This document shows, piece after piece, positions 8,240-17,236 of a stretch of DNA of 64,000 bases. The notes beneath the pieces were generated by a model, which had not been told where the DNA came from, did not search any database, and saw nothing but the letters and a program-made list of their open reading frames with translations. Both the position numbers and the translations under genes were made by a program. The stretch spans positions 14,987-78,986 of the forward strand of contig JAEWSJ010000037.1 of the NCBI GenBank assembly GCA_023398335.1. Reading direction: 5' to 3'. Position 1 is the stretch's first letter. The number at the start of each line of letters is the position of its first letter. This DNA is from Bacillota bacterium. Its GTDB lineage: Bacteria; Bacillota_I; Bacilli_A; RFN20; CAG-288.

Positions 8240-9733
8240 ATGGCAAAGAAAAATAAAATTATTAAATTATTAAGTGTTGCAGCTGTTTCTCTTTTATTAG
8301 CTTCCTGTGACGACATTGTAAATTATCCTTCAAATAAGGGTGATCAATTAGTCATTAATGGTGGTGGAATTTCTGATGTTTACTTCAATGATTACGAAGC
8401 TGTATACGATTCAATCGTTTCATCAAACGGCATTTATGCTAAACAATTAGACAATCTTTTATACAATATTGCTAAAGAAGAGTTAAAAGGTGATTTTGCT
8501 GTTACTGAAAGTGATGTCGCCGAGTTATCTTATAAGCAAATTATGGCAACAGTTCAAGCTGGATCATTCTCTACTAATAACATCTTTAGTGAATATAGAT
8601 ATGGTTTATCTGTTTTAAGCAATATGTATGACATCTTCTCAAAGAACACTGGGAAACCTATTTCTGAAACAAATGGTTATAGTGGCGTTATAAAACCAGA
8701 AGATCGTATTAATGATCAAGGTAAAATTGATTATACGAATTTCGCTAAAAAGTATTTAAAATATGATTACAGCGATTCAATTAAGAGAAATTACACTCCA
8801 TCAATCTATCGTCAATTATTAACAGCTAAATACATCTATGAAAATACATATTCTAGTATTGGTAACACCAATGCAAGAGATGTAGTTGTCGTAAAATTAG
8901 CTGATACCACAAATTACACTGGCTCTGCTTCTGCCTTCATAAATAAATTCTATACCGATTATCTTTCAGTCGCTAATGCAACATATGATATATATGATTT
9001 AGCCAGAATGTATAAAGGCATTGATTTATCTGCTGAAGAACAAAACTGGATTACAACAAATAACTTACACACAATGCAAGGACAAATTGATGAAGATTAC
9101 AATAATGTTATCTCCAACATTGATAATCCAAATAGTAAATACGAAGCCTTAGCATCTGATTTCACTAATTCATATGCTTATCCAGCGTCCCATGGTAAAG
9201 AGCTTAAAGATAACGCCCTCAAAGTTAACGATTTAACACTTGATGGTCTTTATCTTAAATCTTCCGGTTTATCAAATCTTCCTTCCGAAGTAAAGACAAG
9301 AACATTCTCAACAAATATTCCTTCAACTTTAGTTCCAAGTGATTTAAATGATACAGGAAGCACAACCTATAGCAATGATTACTTCCAATACTTAAATGGC
9401 AATTGGTATGTAAAACCTGCTAAGAGTGAAGCTTCTACTTCATCTTCAAGTATTGTTAACTATGATTCTTCTTCTTCAACATACTATATTGTTCAAGTAA
9501 AAGAATTCGTTACATCCTCTTCTATCGCTAAGAAAACATCTGATTCTGCTGAAGAGCAAGCAAGAAAAATGAGTTTGGCAAAGAAAGTCGCTTACGAAAT
9601 GGCTTCTTCCACAACCTATACTCAAGATAGTACTGTTTACTTCTTATCGCATAACAACATTGTTTTCTCTGATCCATACTTCTACAAGTATATTAAAGAT
9701 AATTATCCAAAAGTCTTTGATACAGAAGAATAA
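8240..9733 (+). CDS. Second PrsA-family-like lipoprotein, no clear parvulin domain
   Basis: 497-residue lipoprotein, lipobox SLLLASC ending near Cys23. The stretch after the signal (QLVINGGGISDVYFNDYE...) is laid out like the PrsA/SurA N-terminal region, and the length and charged helical segments match its upstream neighbour, but I do not see the HILV and GDLG-type parvulin motifs. It is most likely a diverged tandem paralogue without isomerase activity. AAGGAG lies 10 bases before the ATG, 17 bases after the previous stop, so both come from one mRNA that ends at the terminator at 9752-9786. Confidence 0.55.
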   Translation: MAKKNKIIKLLSVAAVSLLLASCDDIVNYPSNKGDQLVINGGGISDVYFNDYEAVYDSIVSSNGIYAKQLDNLLYNIAKEELKGDFAVTESDVAELSYKQIMATVQAGSFSTNNIFSEYRYGLSVLSNMYDIFSKNTGKPISETNGYSGVIKPEDRINDQGKIDYTNFAKKYLKYDYSDSIKRNYTPSIYRQLLTAKYIYENTYSSIGNTNARDVVVVKLADTTNYTGSASAFINKFYTDYLSVANATYDIYDLARMYKGIDLSAEEQNWITTNNLHTMQGQIDEDYNNVISNIDNPNSKYEALASDFTNSYAYPASHGKELKDNALKVNDLTLDGLYLKSSGLSNLPSEVKTRTFSTNIPSTLVPSDLNDTGSTTYSNDYFQYLNGNWYVKPAKSEASTSSSSIVNYDSSSSTYYIVQVKEFVTSSSIAKKTSDSAEEQARKMSLAKKVAYEMASSTTYTQDSTVYFLSHNNIVFSDPYFYKYIKDNYPKVFDTEE

Positions 9734-9751
9734 TACTTATTAGATAAAATT

Positions 9752-9786
9752 AAGAGATGTTATCAAATTGATTTCATCTCTTTTTC
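9752..9786 (+). terminator. Intrinsic terminator after the PrsA-like pair
   Basis: AAGAGATG (9752-9759) pairs with CATCTCTT (9775-9782), followed by a T run. Confidence 0.8.
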
Positions 9787-9828
9787 TATGTAATATAATA
9801 TAATTAATGAAAGAAGGAGGAACATAGA

Positions 9829-10251
9829 ATGTATCTTAAAGATGATTGTATCTTTTGTAAAATTGGTAGAGGTGAAATTCCTTGCGCTAAAGTGTATGAA
9901 GATGGAGAAATTCTAGCTTTTCTTGATGTAAATCCAACTTCAAAAGGTCACACCTTAGTTATTACAAAAGAACACTTTGATAATTTCTTAATGGTACCAC
10001 ACGACTTAATTGATAAAGCTTTTATTGTTGCTCAAAAAGTTGCTCAAGCTCAAGTTGAACAATTGGGTGCAAAAGGAGTAAATATTTTATCTAATATTAA
10101 TGAAGCCGCTGGACAATCAGTCATGCATTTCCATATTCATGTCATTCCACGCTACGATGAAAATGATGGATTAAAGATTGATTTCGAACCAAAACAAATT
10201 GATAAGTTTAATTTACCTGTCTTAGCAAGTCAAATCAAAAAAGGCCTATAA
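9829..10251 (+). CDS. HIT family nucleotide-binding hydrolase
   Basis: Hint/HIT family protein, expected to hydrolyse nucleoside phosphoramidates or dinucleotides in the cytoplasm. 140 residues, usual length. HIT motif with His100, His102 and His104 in MHFHIHVIPR, and the N-terminal DCIFCKIGRGEIP typical of the HinT branch. AAGGAGG lies about 8 bases before the ATG. It has its own terminator (10261-10290). Placement next to PrsA-like genes is like that in Bacilli. Physiological substrate unknown. Confidence 0.93.
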   Translation: MYLKDDCIFCKIGRGEIPCAKVYEDGEILAFLDVNPTSKGHTLVITKEHFDNFLMVPHDLIDKAFIVAQKVAQAQVEQLGAKGVNILSNINEAAGQSVMHFHIHVIPRYDENDGLKIDFEPKQIDKFNLPVLASQIKKGL

Positions 10252-10260
10252 TTAACTCTA

Positions 10261-10290
10261 AACGACTTAAACAACATTAAGTCGTTTTTA
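10261..10290 (+). terminator. Intrinsic terminator after the HIT gene
   Basis: AACGACTTAA (10261-10270) and TTAAGTCGTT (10277-10286) form a perfect 10-bp stem followed by TTTTA. Confidence 0.85.
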
Positions 10291-10344
10291 AATGTTCATT
10301 TTTATGTCTTAATTATGCTATACTAATCTCGTGAGGTATATTAA

Positions 10345-12477
10345 ATGAAAATTAAACCTATAAAAGATTTACGAGATACAAATAAAATAAGCAAAGAAGC
10401 CCACTTAGATGATGAACCAATATTCATAACTAAAAACGGGTATCAAGATTTGGTGGTTCTTACACAAAAAAGATACGATAAAATAACAAGTAATAAGACT
10501 TTTGAGCACGAGGCATCTTCGTTTTATAAACAAGCGAGAAAAATTGACATCTCATCTCAAAGTAAAGTTGAATTAGGATATGTCAGAGTTGCAAGTTCAA
10601 CTATTGAAATAAGTATTGCTAACGTTCCAGAAAACGTCAGACGAATCAAGGAAAAAATAGACTATGCGCTTGAAAATAAAGTCAGTCTTATTCTTTTCCA
10701 TGAATTATCCCTTTCTGGTTATACCTGCGGAGATTTATTTCTAAATGATGATTTATTGAATGATACATTGGACGGAATAAAAGAATTAAAAGCATATTCA
10801 TTATCAAAACCAATTATTATTGTTGTTGGTGCAGCTTTATTAAAAGATAGCAATTTATATAATTGTGCAGTCACTTTATTTGATGGAAAGATTCTAGGAA
10901 TCACACCAAAAAGTTTCATTCCAAATTACAACGAATTTTATGAAGCTAGATATTTTTCAACCTTTCCAAATTCTGTTAGCACTATTTTTATCGATGGAGA
11001 AGAAGTTCCATTTGGAACAAATATAATCTATCGCGATGAAAAATATTTACCTTTCAGTTTTTCATGTGAAATATGCGAAGATCTTTGGGTTCCAAATTCT
11101 CCTTCCATTTCTCATTGCCTCCACGGAGCAAATATCATATTAAATCTTTCTGCTAGCAACGAAATAGTTGATAAAAATGAATACAGACGAGAATTAGTTA
11201 GAAACACTTCTTCTCGATTATTATGCGGCTACATTTATAGTTCATGTGGCAGAGGTGAATCCTCGCAAGACTTAATATTCTCTGGACATAATCTTATTGC
11301 GGAATGTGGCAGAATATTTAAAGAAACAAAACTTTTTGATAATGAAACAATAATTGGGGAAATTGATCTCGATAAAATAATTAAAGAACGTAAACGTCAA
11401 ACCACTTATAATAATATTTTCGATAGTTCATACGAAACGGTTTATTTTTCATTAGATTTAAAAGATGTAACCGAATTAAAACGACATATTACTTCGTCTC
11501 CTTTCGCTCCTACAAATGCGACAGAAAGACAAGCAAGATGTAACATTATTTTAAGAATGCAATCAGAAAGTCTTTTGCAACGAATGAAGCACATACACTG
11601 CACAAAATTAGTTGTTGGTCTTTCTGGAGGACTCGATTCCACTTTAGCATTATTAGTCTCATATGAGGCTTTAAAGCTAAATAACATCGATCCTGTAAAT
11701 TTAACTGCAATTACTCTTCCTTCTTTTGGCACGACCGATTTAACCCATAGTAACGCATATATCCTTGCCAAGAAACTTGGATGTACTTTTCTAGACATAA
11801 ATATCAATGCAGCAGTAAAGCAGCATTTCAAGGATATTCATCATGATGAGTCAATACATAATACTGCTTATGAAAATGCTCAAGCACGTGAAAGAACTCA
11901 AATACTAATGGATTACGCTAACGATCATAATGCTATTATGGTTGGAACAGGTGACTTATCCGAATTGTGTTTAGGTTGGACTACTTATTGTGGAGACCAC
12001 ATGTCAATGTACGGAGTAAATGCGGGCGTGCCTAAAACATTAGTAAAATTTCTTGTTGAAGAATACGCTTATGAAAATCAGGATGTAAAAGATGTGCTTC
12101 TTTCAATTGTTAACACTCCTATTTCTCCTGAACTCATTCCACCAACTAAAGATAATAAAATACAACAAAAGACAGAAGATTTTGTTGGTCCTTATGAGTT
12201 AGTTGATTTCTTTATCTACCATTTCTTACGTCATAATTATTCCATTAAAAAGATTGCTTTTTTAACAACGCAAGCATTTGGAAGCAAATATTCAAATGAA
12301 GAAATCAAAAAATGGTTAACATCTTTTATTAAAAGATTTTTCTCCACACAGTTTAAACGTAGTTGTTTACCAGACGGAATAAAGTTAGGTACTGTCGGAG
12401 TTTCTCCACGTGGAGATTTAAGAATGCCTTCTGATGCTTCTTATCAAGCATTCCTTGATGAATGTAACAAACTGTAA
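10345..12477 (+). CDS. nadE: Glutamine-dependent NAD+ synthetase with N-terminal Phd/YefM antitoxin-like domain
   Basis: Amidates deamido-NAD to NAD+ with ATP, using ammonia from glutamine. 710 residues in three parts. Residues 1-48 resemble the DNA-binding/dimerisation half of Phd/YefM antitoxins (PIKDLRDTNKISKEAH, EPIFITKNGYQDLVVL, RYDKI). Residues ~75-370 are the nitrilase-type glutaminase with Glu120 (FHELSLSGY), Lys189 (ITPKSF) and Cys244 (CEICEDLW). Residues ~395-700 are the synthetase with the PP-loop SGGLDS (427-432). GTGAGG precedes the ATG, and there is no other Met codon before the glutaminase domain, so the extra domain is in the translated frame. The enzyme call is secure; the antitoxin-like assignment is from motif pattern. 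The domain might bind DNA or only mediate assembly. Confidence 0.9.
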   Translation: MKIKPIKDLRDTNKISKEAHLDDEPIFITKNGYQDLVVLTQKRYDKITSNKTFEHEASSFYKQARKIDISSQSKVELGYVRVASSTIEISIANVPENVRRIKEKIDYALENKVSLILFHELSLSGYTCGDLFLNDDLLNDTLDGIKELKAYSLSKPIIIVVGAALLKDSNLYNCAVTLFDGKILGITPKSFIPNYNEFYEARYFSTFPNSVSTIFIDGEEVPFGTNIIYRDEKYLPFSFSCEICEDLWVPNSPSISHCLHGANIILNLSASNEIVDKNEYRRELVRNTSSRLLCGYIYSSCGRGESSQDLIFSGHNLIAECGRIFKETKLFDNETIIGEIDLDKIIKERKRQTTYNNIFDSSYETVYFSLDLKDVTELKRHITSSPFAPTNATERQARCNIILRMQSESLLQRMKHIHCTKLVVGLSGGLDSTLALLVSYEALKLNNIDPVNLTAITLPSFGTTDLTHSNAYILAKKLGCTFLDININAAVKQHFKDIHHDESIHNTAYENAQARERTQILMDYANDHNAIMVGTGDLSELCLGWTTYCGDHMSMYGVNAGVPKTLVKFLVEEYAYENQDVKDVLLSIVNTPISPELIPPTKDNKIQQKTEDFVGPYELVDFFIYHFLRHNYSIKKIAFLTTQAFGSKYSNEEIKKWLTSFIKRFFSTQFKRSCLPDGIKLGTVGVSPRGDLRMPSDASYQAFLDECNKL

Positions 12478-12533
12478 AACTATTACTAATTTACATTATG
12501 TTATGATTATTTTTCTAAATATTAAAAAAAGTA

Positions 12534-12562
12534 TTGTAATTCTATAAGAAAAAAATTATATT
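12534..12562 (+). promoter_or_regulatory. Promoter of the candidate small RNA
   Basis: TTGTAA (12534-12539), a 17-base spacer and TATATT (12557-12562), placing a start near 12569, downstream of the nadE stop. Confidence 0.65.
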
Positions 12563-12568
12563 ATATAT

Positions 12569-12667
12569 GTTGTTGAAAGACAACTTACATAGGGCTTTAA
12601 TACCGAAAAGCTATATGTTTAATACCTTTCTTTAGCCTTCTAGATGTCCCTAGAGGGCCTTTTTATT
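12569..12667 (+). ncRNA. Candidate small structured RNA of about 100 nt, unclassified
   Basis: Between the convergent nadE and ung genes, with its own promoter and terminator. Three successive hairpins: GTTGT/ACAAC (12569-12573 with 12580-12584); ACATAGGGCTTT (12587-12598) with AAAGCTATATGT (12607-12618), one mismatch and one G-U, loop around AATACCGA; and the terminator CCTTCTAG (12636-12643) with CTAGAGGG (12650-12657), then CCTTTTT. No credible ORF. It lacks the SRP, tmRNA, RNase P and T-box core sequences I know. The alternative is a processed nadE 3' UTR. Confidence 0.55.
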
Positions 12668-13320
12668 TATTCTAATTTCCAATTTACTGGGGATATGTGG
12701 TTTTTGATTAAATATTCATTTGTCTTGCTAAATGGACACGAGCCAAAAAAACCACGATATGAAGATAACGGAGATGGGTGAGCTGATTTAATAATACAAT
12801 TTTTACTTTTATCAATATATTTTTCACATTTATACGCCTCTGAACCCCATAATATAAAAACTACATTGCTTCTGTAGTTAGAAATACATTTTATCGTATC
12901 GTAAAATAAAGTTTTATACTCGGCAAAATTATGTGATAAAGGTTTTCCTTTTTCGACTGTTAAAATTGAATTAATTAACAATACACCTTCGCTCGACCAT
13001 TTAGATAAATCACCGTTATTAGGAAAATCATAGTTTAAATCACTAACATATTCTTTAAATATATTACGTAAACTTGGTGGCAATTTAGTGCCTTTAGGAA
13101 CAGAGAAAGATAATCCTTGTGCTTGTCCTTCTTCATGATAAGGGTCTTGTCCAACAATAACAACCTTGATCTTGTCAAATGGAGTATTTAAAAACGCTTT
13201 TAGAATATTTTCGTGCTTAGGATAAATGGTATTATTGCTGTATCTATCATTAATCGTAAACACTAGATTTCTAATATCATTTTTATGTAATTCATTAAAG
13301 AAGAAAGAAAACCAATTCAT
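12667..13320 (-). CDS. ung: Uracil-DNA glycosylase
   Basis: Removes uracil from DNA to start base-excision repair. 217 residues, family 1 length. Motif GQDPYHEEGQAQGLSF with the water-activating Asp59, LLINSILTVEKGKPLSH in the middle, and HPSPLSSYRGFFG with His181 in the DNA-intercalation loop. It is the last gene of a three-gene minus-strand set, 5 bases after the membrane protein gene at 13326. Its 3' end abuts the terminator of the plus-strand RNA. Confidence 0.96.
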   Translation of the reverse strand: MNWFSFFFNELHKNDIRNLVFTINDRYSNNTIYPKHENILKAFLNTPFDKIKVVIVGQDPYHEEGQAQGLSFSVPKGTKLPPSLRNIFKEYVSDLNYDFPNNGDLSKWSSEGVLLINSILTVEKGKPLSHNFAEYKTLFYDTIKCISNYRSNVVFILWGSEAYKCEKYIDKSKNCIIKSAHPSPLSSYRGFFGSCPFSKTNEYLIKNHISPVNWKLE

Positions 13321-13325
13321 TTAAG

Positions 13326-15410
13326 TTATTTCTTATTCTTAACAAATAAAGCTGAATTAACATTTTTTACTTCAATTGGTCCTATTGGTTTATGAGCGTC
13401 AAAAGATGGCACTTCATCAATGGACTTTATTTTATCCGCAGTAATTAATTCGGGATTCTTGTTAACTTCCTTTTTTATTGGCTTAATAGTAATTGGCTTT
13501 ACAGTTGGAACTACTAAAGTAATACCTTGATGGAAAGCATCAAGTGGAGATAATTTTACCTGTGATTTATCAATATTATTTAAATTTGACAATCTGTTTT
13601 CAGTAGCAACAAGAGGTTTAATAACTTTCTTTTCTTGTTTAAGTGGTTTAATAATTTTAACCGGTTTGACAATAGGTTTATTTGGTGCAACCTTCTCTTG
13701 TTCTGAAGCAGCAACAAGAGGTGTAATCGCCTCGCTAACACTATCACTTTCATCTATCTTTTTTTCAACAAATGCTTTAGCAGTTAGTTCGTTTGTAATT
13801 ATCTTACTCTTGGATATAATGTCGTTATTATATTCTCTAATCGCTTTATTTTTTGTCTCATCATCGTATGAAAGATGCTTTAATTTAAATGGTTCTAATT
13901 CATTAAGTAAAGAATAGTAATTATCTCCAAATCTGTTCTTTATCGCTGATTCATCCATTTCTTCAGACTCAATTACATCAGAGATATCTTCTTCTTCATC
14001 AACAAAAGATTTTCCTTCTTTTACTAAGTAAGCATAACCATCTTCATCAAACGATATATTATCTTCTAAGTTTTGTTTAAGCATTGGATCAACAATCTGA
14101 TCATCTTTAGTTACTAAGATATTGATATCAATTGAATTGATATCGACTTCTTGAACACCTTCATCTGGAACGATGAACGTTTCTATATTCACATCATTCT
14201 CTGATGTCTTAGATTTATCTTCAATTGATAAAATATCATTAATAGTAACACCTTGATTTGCTGATAAATCTTCTTCAATGTTTTCTTTGATCAGTTCTTT
14301 TCTTACTTCGGATGGTTCTACCAAGAAATCGCTATTTGATATTTTTCCTTTTGACACCACCCCATCCGAAATATCGTCGATATATGATGCTTTTTTGTAC
14401 ATCATATCAGTTCTAATCTTTTTATCATCACTCATTGACAGCGTTGCTATAGAATTAATATCGCCAGTAATTTCACTATTATCGACATAGCCAAAGAAAG
14501 ACAAATTCTTCTTTGATATTGTTGCCACTTCACTTGATTCAACTGGAGTAAAGTTCGATTTTGTATTATCTTTCTTTCTTATTGATTTAACTATAACATG
14601 ACACAACCATAATACTAATACTAGTATCAAAGAAGCCATTAATAAAGTAAATAATATTTCAATAATCATTCCCCAAGTCCAAACAAATTGACTTATATGA
14701 ACAGCTGGAACATCAGTAATACTCCCTGACAACGCAGAAAAGAATTTATCAAATTCAGTAAAAGTCAATACAACAAATTCATTCGTTAAAAACGATTCAA
14801 ATACTTGGTAAATCGAATCGTAATGATAACTCCATAAAACACGAATAAAAATATATAAAAGAACAAAGAGCGAATAGATAATAGAAAGAATAATTCTAAT
14901 CGTAGGTCTAGTTTTTTTATCGTTTAAATTTACAACTCCATCTCTCGAAGATGATTCAATCATCTTGTTCTCTAAAGAAATAAGCGGCGTCGATTCATTT
15001 ACAAAGACAACGTTATTCGCATCATAATGCGTAAATGAAGACGGCGCATCATTCTCTTTACTTAATAGTTCAATCTCTTTAGCAATGCAAACAGCGTTAT
15101 AATCTTTTCTCTTCTTTACTGAGTTAGTAATAAGAGTTGAAGTCAATAAAACAATTAATAAAATTAACGCAACGAAAATACCTACAATTGTAGTTCCGGC
15201 TAAAGATGGATTACTTGTATCTATTGAAATCCAACTAGCAAAGAACGAGTTCCAAACTGTACTAAAGAAATTATCAACATTATCATAAATAGGAGCAATT
15301 GTTACAGCATCTAAATTAATTATTGTTTCTCTAATTGTCGGAATTGAATACACGCAAAAGAATATAGCACTAAGGATAACAATAATTACTGAGAACACAA
15401 TTCGTTTCAT
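13326..15410 (-). CDS. Large membrane protein with long charged cytoplasmic tail, unknown function
   Basis: 694 residues; I recognise no family. Four hydrophobic segments are visible at about residues 2-24, 72-96, 172-196 and 245-280, the pattern of an N-terminal membrane domain. From ~290 to the end the chain is low-complexity and charged, acidic first (many Asp/Glu/Ser) and then Lys/Pro/Ile-rich with repeats such as KPIVKPVKIIKPLKQ. Such tails can tether cytoplasmic partners. AAGGTG precedes the ATG. Same orientation and close spacing with the gene at 15434 (24 bases) and ung (5 bases). Confidence 0.7.
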   Translation of the reverse strand: MKRIVFSVIIVILSAIFFCVYSIPTIRETIINLDAVTIAPIYDNVDNFFSTVWNSFFASWISIDTSNPSLAGTTIVGIFVALILLIVLLTSTLITNSVKKRKDYNAVCIAKEIELLSKENDAPSSFTHYDANNVVFVNESTPLISLENKMIESSSRDGVVNLNDKKTRPTIRIILSIIYSLFVLLYIFIRVLWSYHYDSIYQVFESFLTNEFVVLTFTEFDKFFSALSGSITDVPAVHISQFVWTWGMIIEILFTLLMASLILVLVLWLCHVIVKSIRKKDNTKSNFTPVESSEVATISKKNLSFFGYVDNSEITGDINSIATLSMSDDKKIRTDMMYKKASYIDDISDGVVSKGKISNSDFLVEPSEVRKELIKENIEEDLSANQGVTINDILSIEDKSKTSENDVNIETFIVPDEGVQEVDINSIDINILVTKDDQIVDPMLKQNLEDNISFDEDGYAYLVKEGKSFVDEEEDISDVIESEEMDESAIKNRFGDNYYSLLNELEPFKLKHLSYDDETKNKAIREYNNDIISKSKIITNELTAKAFVEKKIDESDSVSEAITPLVAASEQEKVAPNKPIVKPVKIIKPLKQEKKVIKPLVATENRLSNLNNIDKSQVKLSPLDAFHQGITLVVPTVKPITIKPIKKEVNKNPELITADKIKSIDEVPSFDAHKPIGPIEVKNVNSALFVKNKK

Positions 15411-15433
15411 TTTGTTTTCACCTTCACTTTATA

Positions 15434-16351
15434 TTACTTAAATACATCAGGTGAATTAACGAATTTTGTTTCTCCTGATGCCTCGATATTTTCTCTATCA
15501 TATTCCTCTAATGATAATAACAACTTTGAATTTGTTTCTGATATATCTTCACAATTTTTCACAATGTTAAAAATTGAATAAATACTATCATCAAAAACAA
15601 GTACTTTTCTATTTAATTTAGATACAAAAGGAATGATTGGTAAAGCATAAATATCATCATGTATTAAGCAAATATCAAATTGGAATGTTAAGACAGCCAT
15701 TCTAAGTGAATCAATCGACTCAAAATATACCGACTTATCATCATGCTCTATAACTAGATCTGGGTTAATAGCAAATAAACTATAATCAAATTTATCTTTG
15801 AATTTCTTACTTGCTTTTAATCTTGCAAATTGAACTTTAATTAACGAGGCGTGATTAGAAATAATCATTATTTTTTTGCCTTTAAATTTTTCAGGAAGGG
15901 AGTATATTGCATCATCAACAACCGAATTAAGTAAATAATTTATTTTTGATGAACATGAAGACATAATATATCTACTTTCCTTTGAAGGATTCATAAAAGC
16001 ACAATTAAGAGAATTAAACGCTTTTATATAAGCGATACAAATATGATTTAAAACCTTATAACTTAGTTCGCCATTTTTTATCTTTAGCGCTTCTTCAATG
16101 AGTGAATAAAATTCTTTAGAATAATCTTTTTTTATGCCGTTTTTTACAAGCAACCCATTATATAATATACAGGTTGTTAGAGGGGAAATATACGCTGACG
16201 AAAAAGATATATCATCATACTCCATATAAAAGGTATCATTAGAATCATCTAATGAAACTAATGGCTTATTCTTAATATTGTCAATCCTCTTGGTTACTCG
16301 ATATTTAGCAATAGTAGATAACCAAGAAAAATAGTTTTTGATCTTGCCCAT
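15434..16351 (-). CDS. Unknown 305-residue protein
   Basis: No family recognised. No signal peptide or membrane segment. The second half alternates hydrophobic strands and helices in a Rossmann-like way (GKKIMIISNHASLIKVQ, FDICLIHDDIYALPIIPFV, RKVLVFDDSIYSIF), suggesting a nucleotide- or sugar-binding fold, but no diagnostic loop is evident. AGAGGT precedes the ATG. First gene of the set ending with ung; the sequence gives no reason to tie it to DNA repair. Confidence 0.7.
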   Translation of the reverse strand: MGKIKNYFSWLSTIAKYRVTKRIDNIKNKPLVSLDDSNDTFYMEYDDISFSSAYISPLTTCILYNGLLVKNGIKKDYSKEFYSLIEEALKIKNGELSYKVLNHICIAYIKAFNSLNCAFMNPSKESRYIMSSCSSKINYLLNSVVDDAIYSLPEKFKGKKIMIISNHASLIKVQFARLKASKKFKDKFDYSLFAINPDLVIEHDDKSVYFESIDSLRMAVLTFQFDICLIHDDIYALPIIPFVSKLNRKVLVFDDSIYSIFNIVKNCEDISETNSKLLLSLEEYDRENIEASGETKFVNSPDVFK

Positions 16352-16516
16352 TTTTACCTCTAATTAATTATATCAATAAACCAAAGATTTTTAAATGTTA
16401 TTTAGTAAAAATGAAAATTACCTTTAATTACACAGTACTTTTTTATCTACTGTTAATGAGTTTTTTTCTTTATTTATACTTCTAATTAAGTTATCATTAT
16501 TACGTGAGGTTAAAAA

Positions 16517-17236
16517 ATGAAAATTAAGTACGTTTTCTTCGACTGTTGGGATACTGTTATTAACTTTGAAAGACAAGATAAGTACGAAGAAGTAAAGATA
16601 ATTTATGATCATGTTATCAACAAGGAACTATGCTCTTTTGAAGAATTATGTGAAGCGCATGAAGCGCTACTTAAAGATTATCATCTTTCGACAAAATTTG
16701 AAGTGCCTCAAGACAGAATAATAGCGTATTTAGTTGAATCAAAAAACTTAAAATTAGATGTATCTTATAAGAAGATTTGTCAACTAAGGACCAAAGCTTG
16801 GCGTCCAACATTAATGGAAGGCATAAAAGAATTTATAACATTCTTAAAAGATAACAATATAGGTTGTTCAGTTCTTTCAAATACTATACAAACTCAAAAA
16901 CAAACTGATAAGTATATTCGCAAATTATTTGGAGAAGATTATCCTTTTGACTTGGTTATTGCTTCTTCGGAATATTGCGTCAAAAAGCCAGATCCAAGAT
17001 TTTTCTTATTAGGAGCTACAAAAATAGGAGTTGATCCTAAAGAATGCATTTATATCGGTGATACGTTTAGAGCTGATATTAGAGGCTCATCTTCTGCTGG
17101 TATGCATCCTATCTGGATAAACTGGAAGAAGAAAGAAACTCCAAAAGATGTTGATGGATTAGATTATCTTGAATTTACTTCCTATAAAGATATGATTAAG
17201 TATTTTAAATTAAGCGGGTGTAAATATGAGTTCTAA
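16517..17236 (+). CDS. HAD superfamily hydrolase (subfamily IA-like)
   Basis: Probable small-molecule phosphatase. 239 residues. Motif I FFDCWDTV (nucleophile Asp9, acid/base Asp12), motif II near LSNT (Ser/Thr), motif III Lys in VKKPDPRFF, motif IV YIGDTFRADIRG. An alpha-helical cap lies between motifs I and II. GTGAGG precedes the ATG. It overlaps the thioesterase gene by 11 bases, so the two are translationally coupled, hinting at a shared lipid or acyl-metabolite role; the substrate is unknown. Confidence 0.9.
   Translation: MKIKYVFFDCWDTVINFERQDKYEEVKIIYDHVINKELCSFEELCEAHEALLKDYHLSTKFEVPQDRIIAYLVESKNLKLDVSYKKICQLRTKAWRPTLMEGIKEFITFLKDNNIGCSVLSNTIQTQKQTDKYIRKLFGEDYPFDLVIASSEYCVKKPDPRFFLLGATKIGVDPKECIYIGDTFRADIRGSSSAGMHPIWINWKKKETPKDVDGLDYLEFTSYKDMIKYFKLSGCKYEF

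Noticed and set aside
12569..12667. tracrRNA or T-box leader
   Set aside because: Loose similarity only (GGGCTTTAATACCG); no CRISPR array or cas9 in the window, no T-box AGGGTGGNACCGCG and no following synthetase gene.
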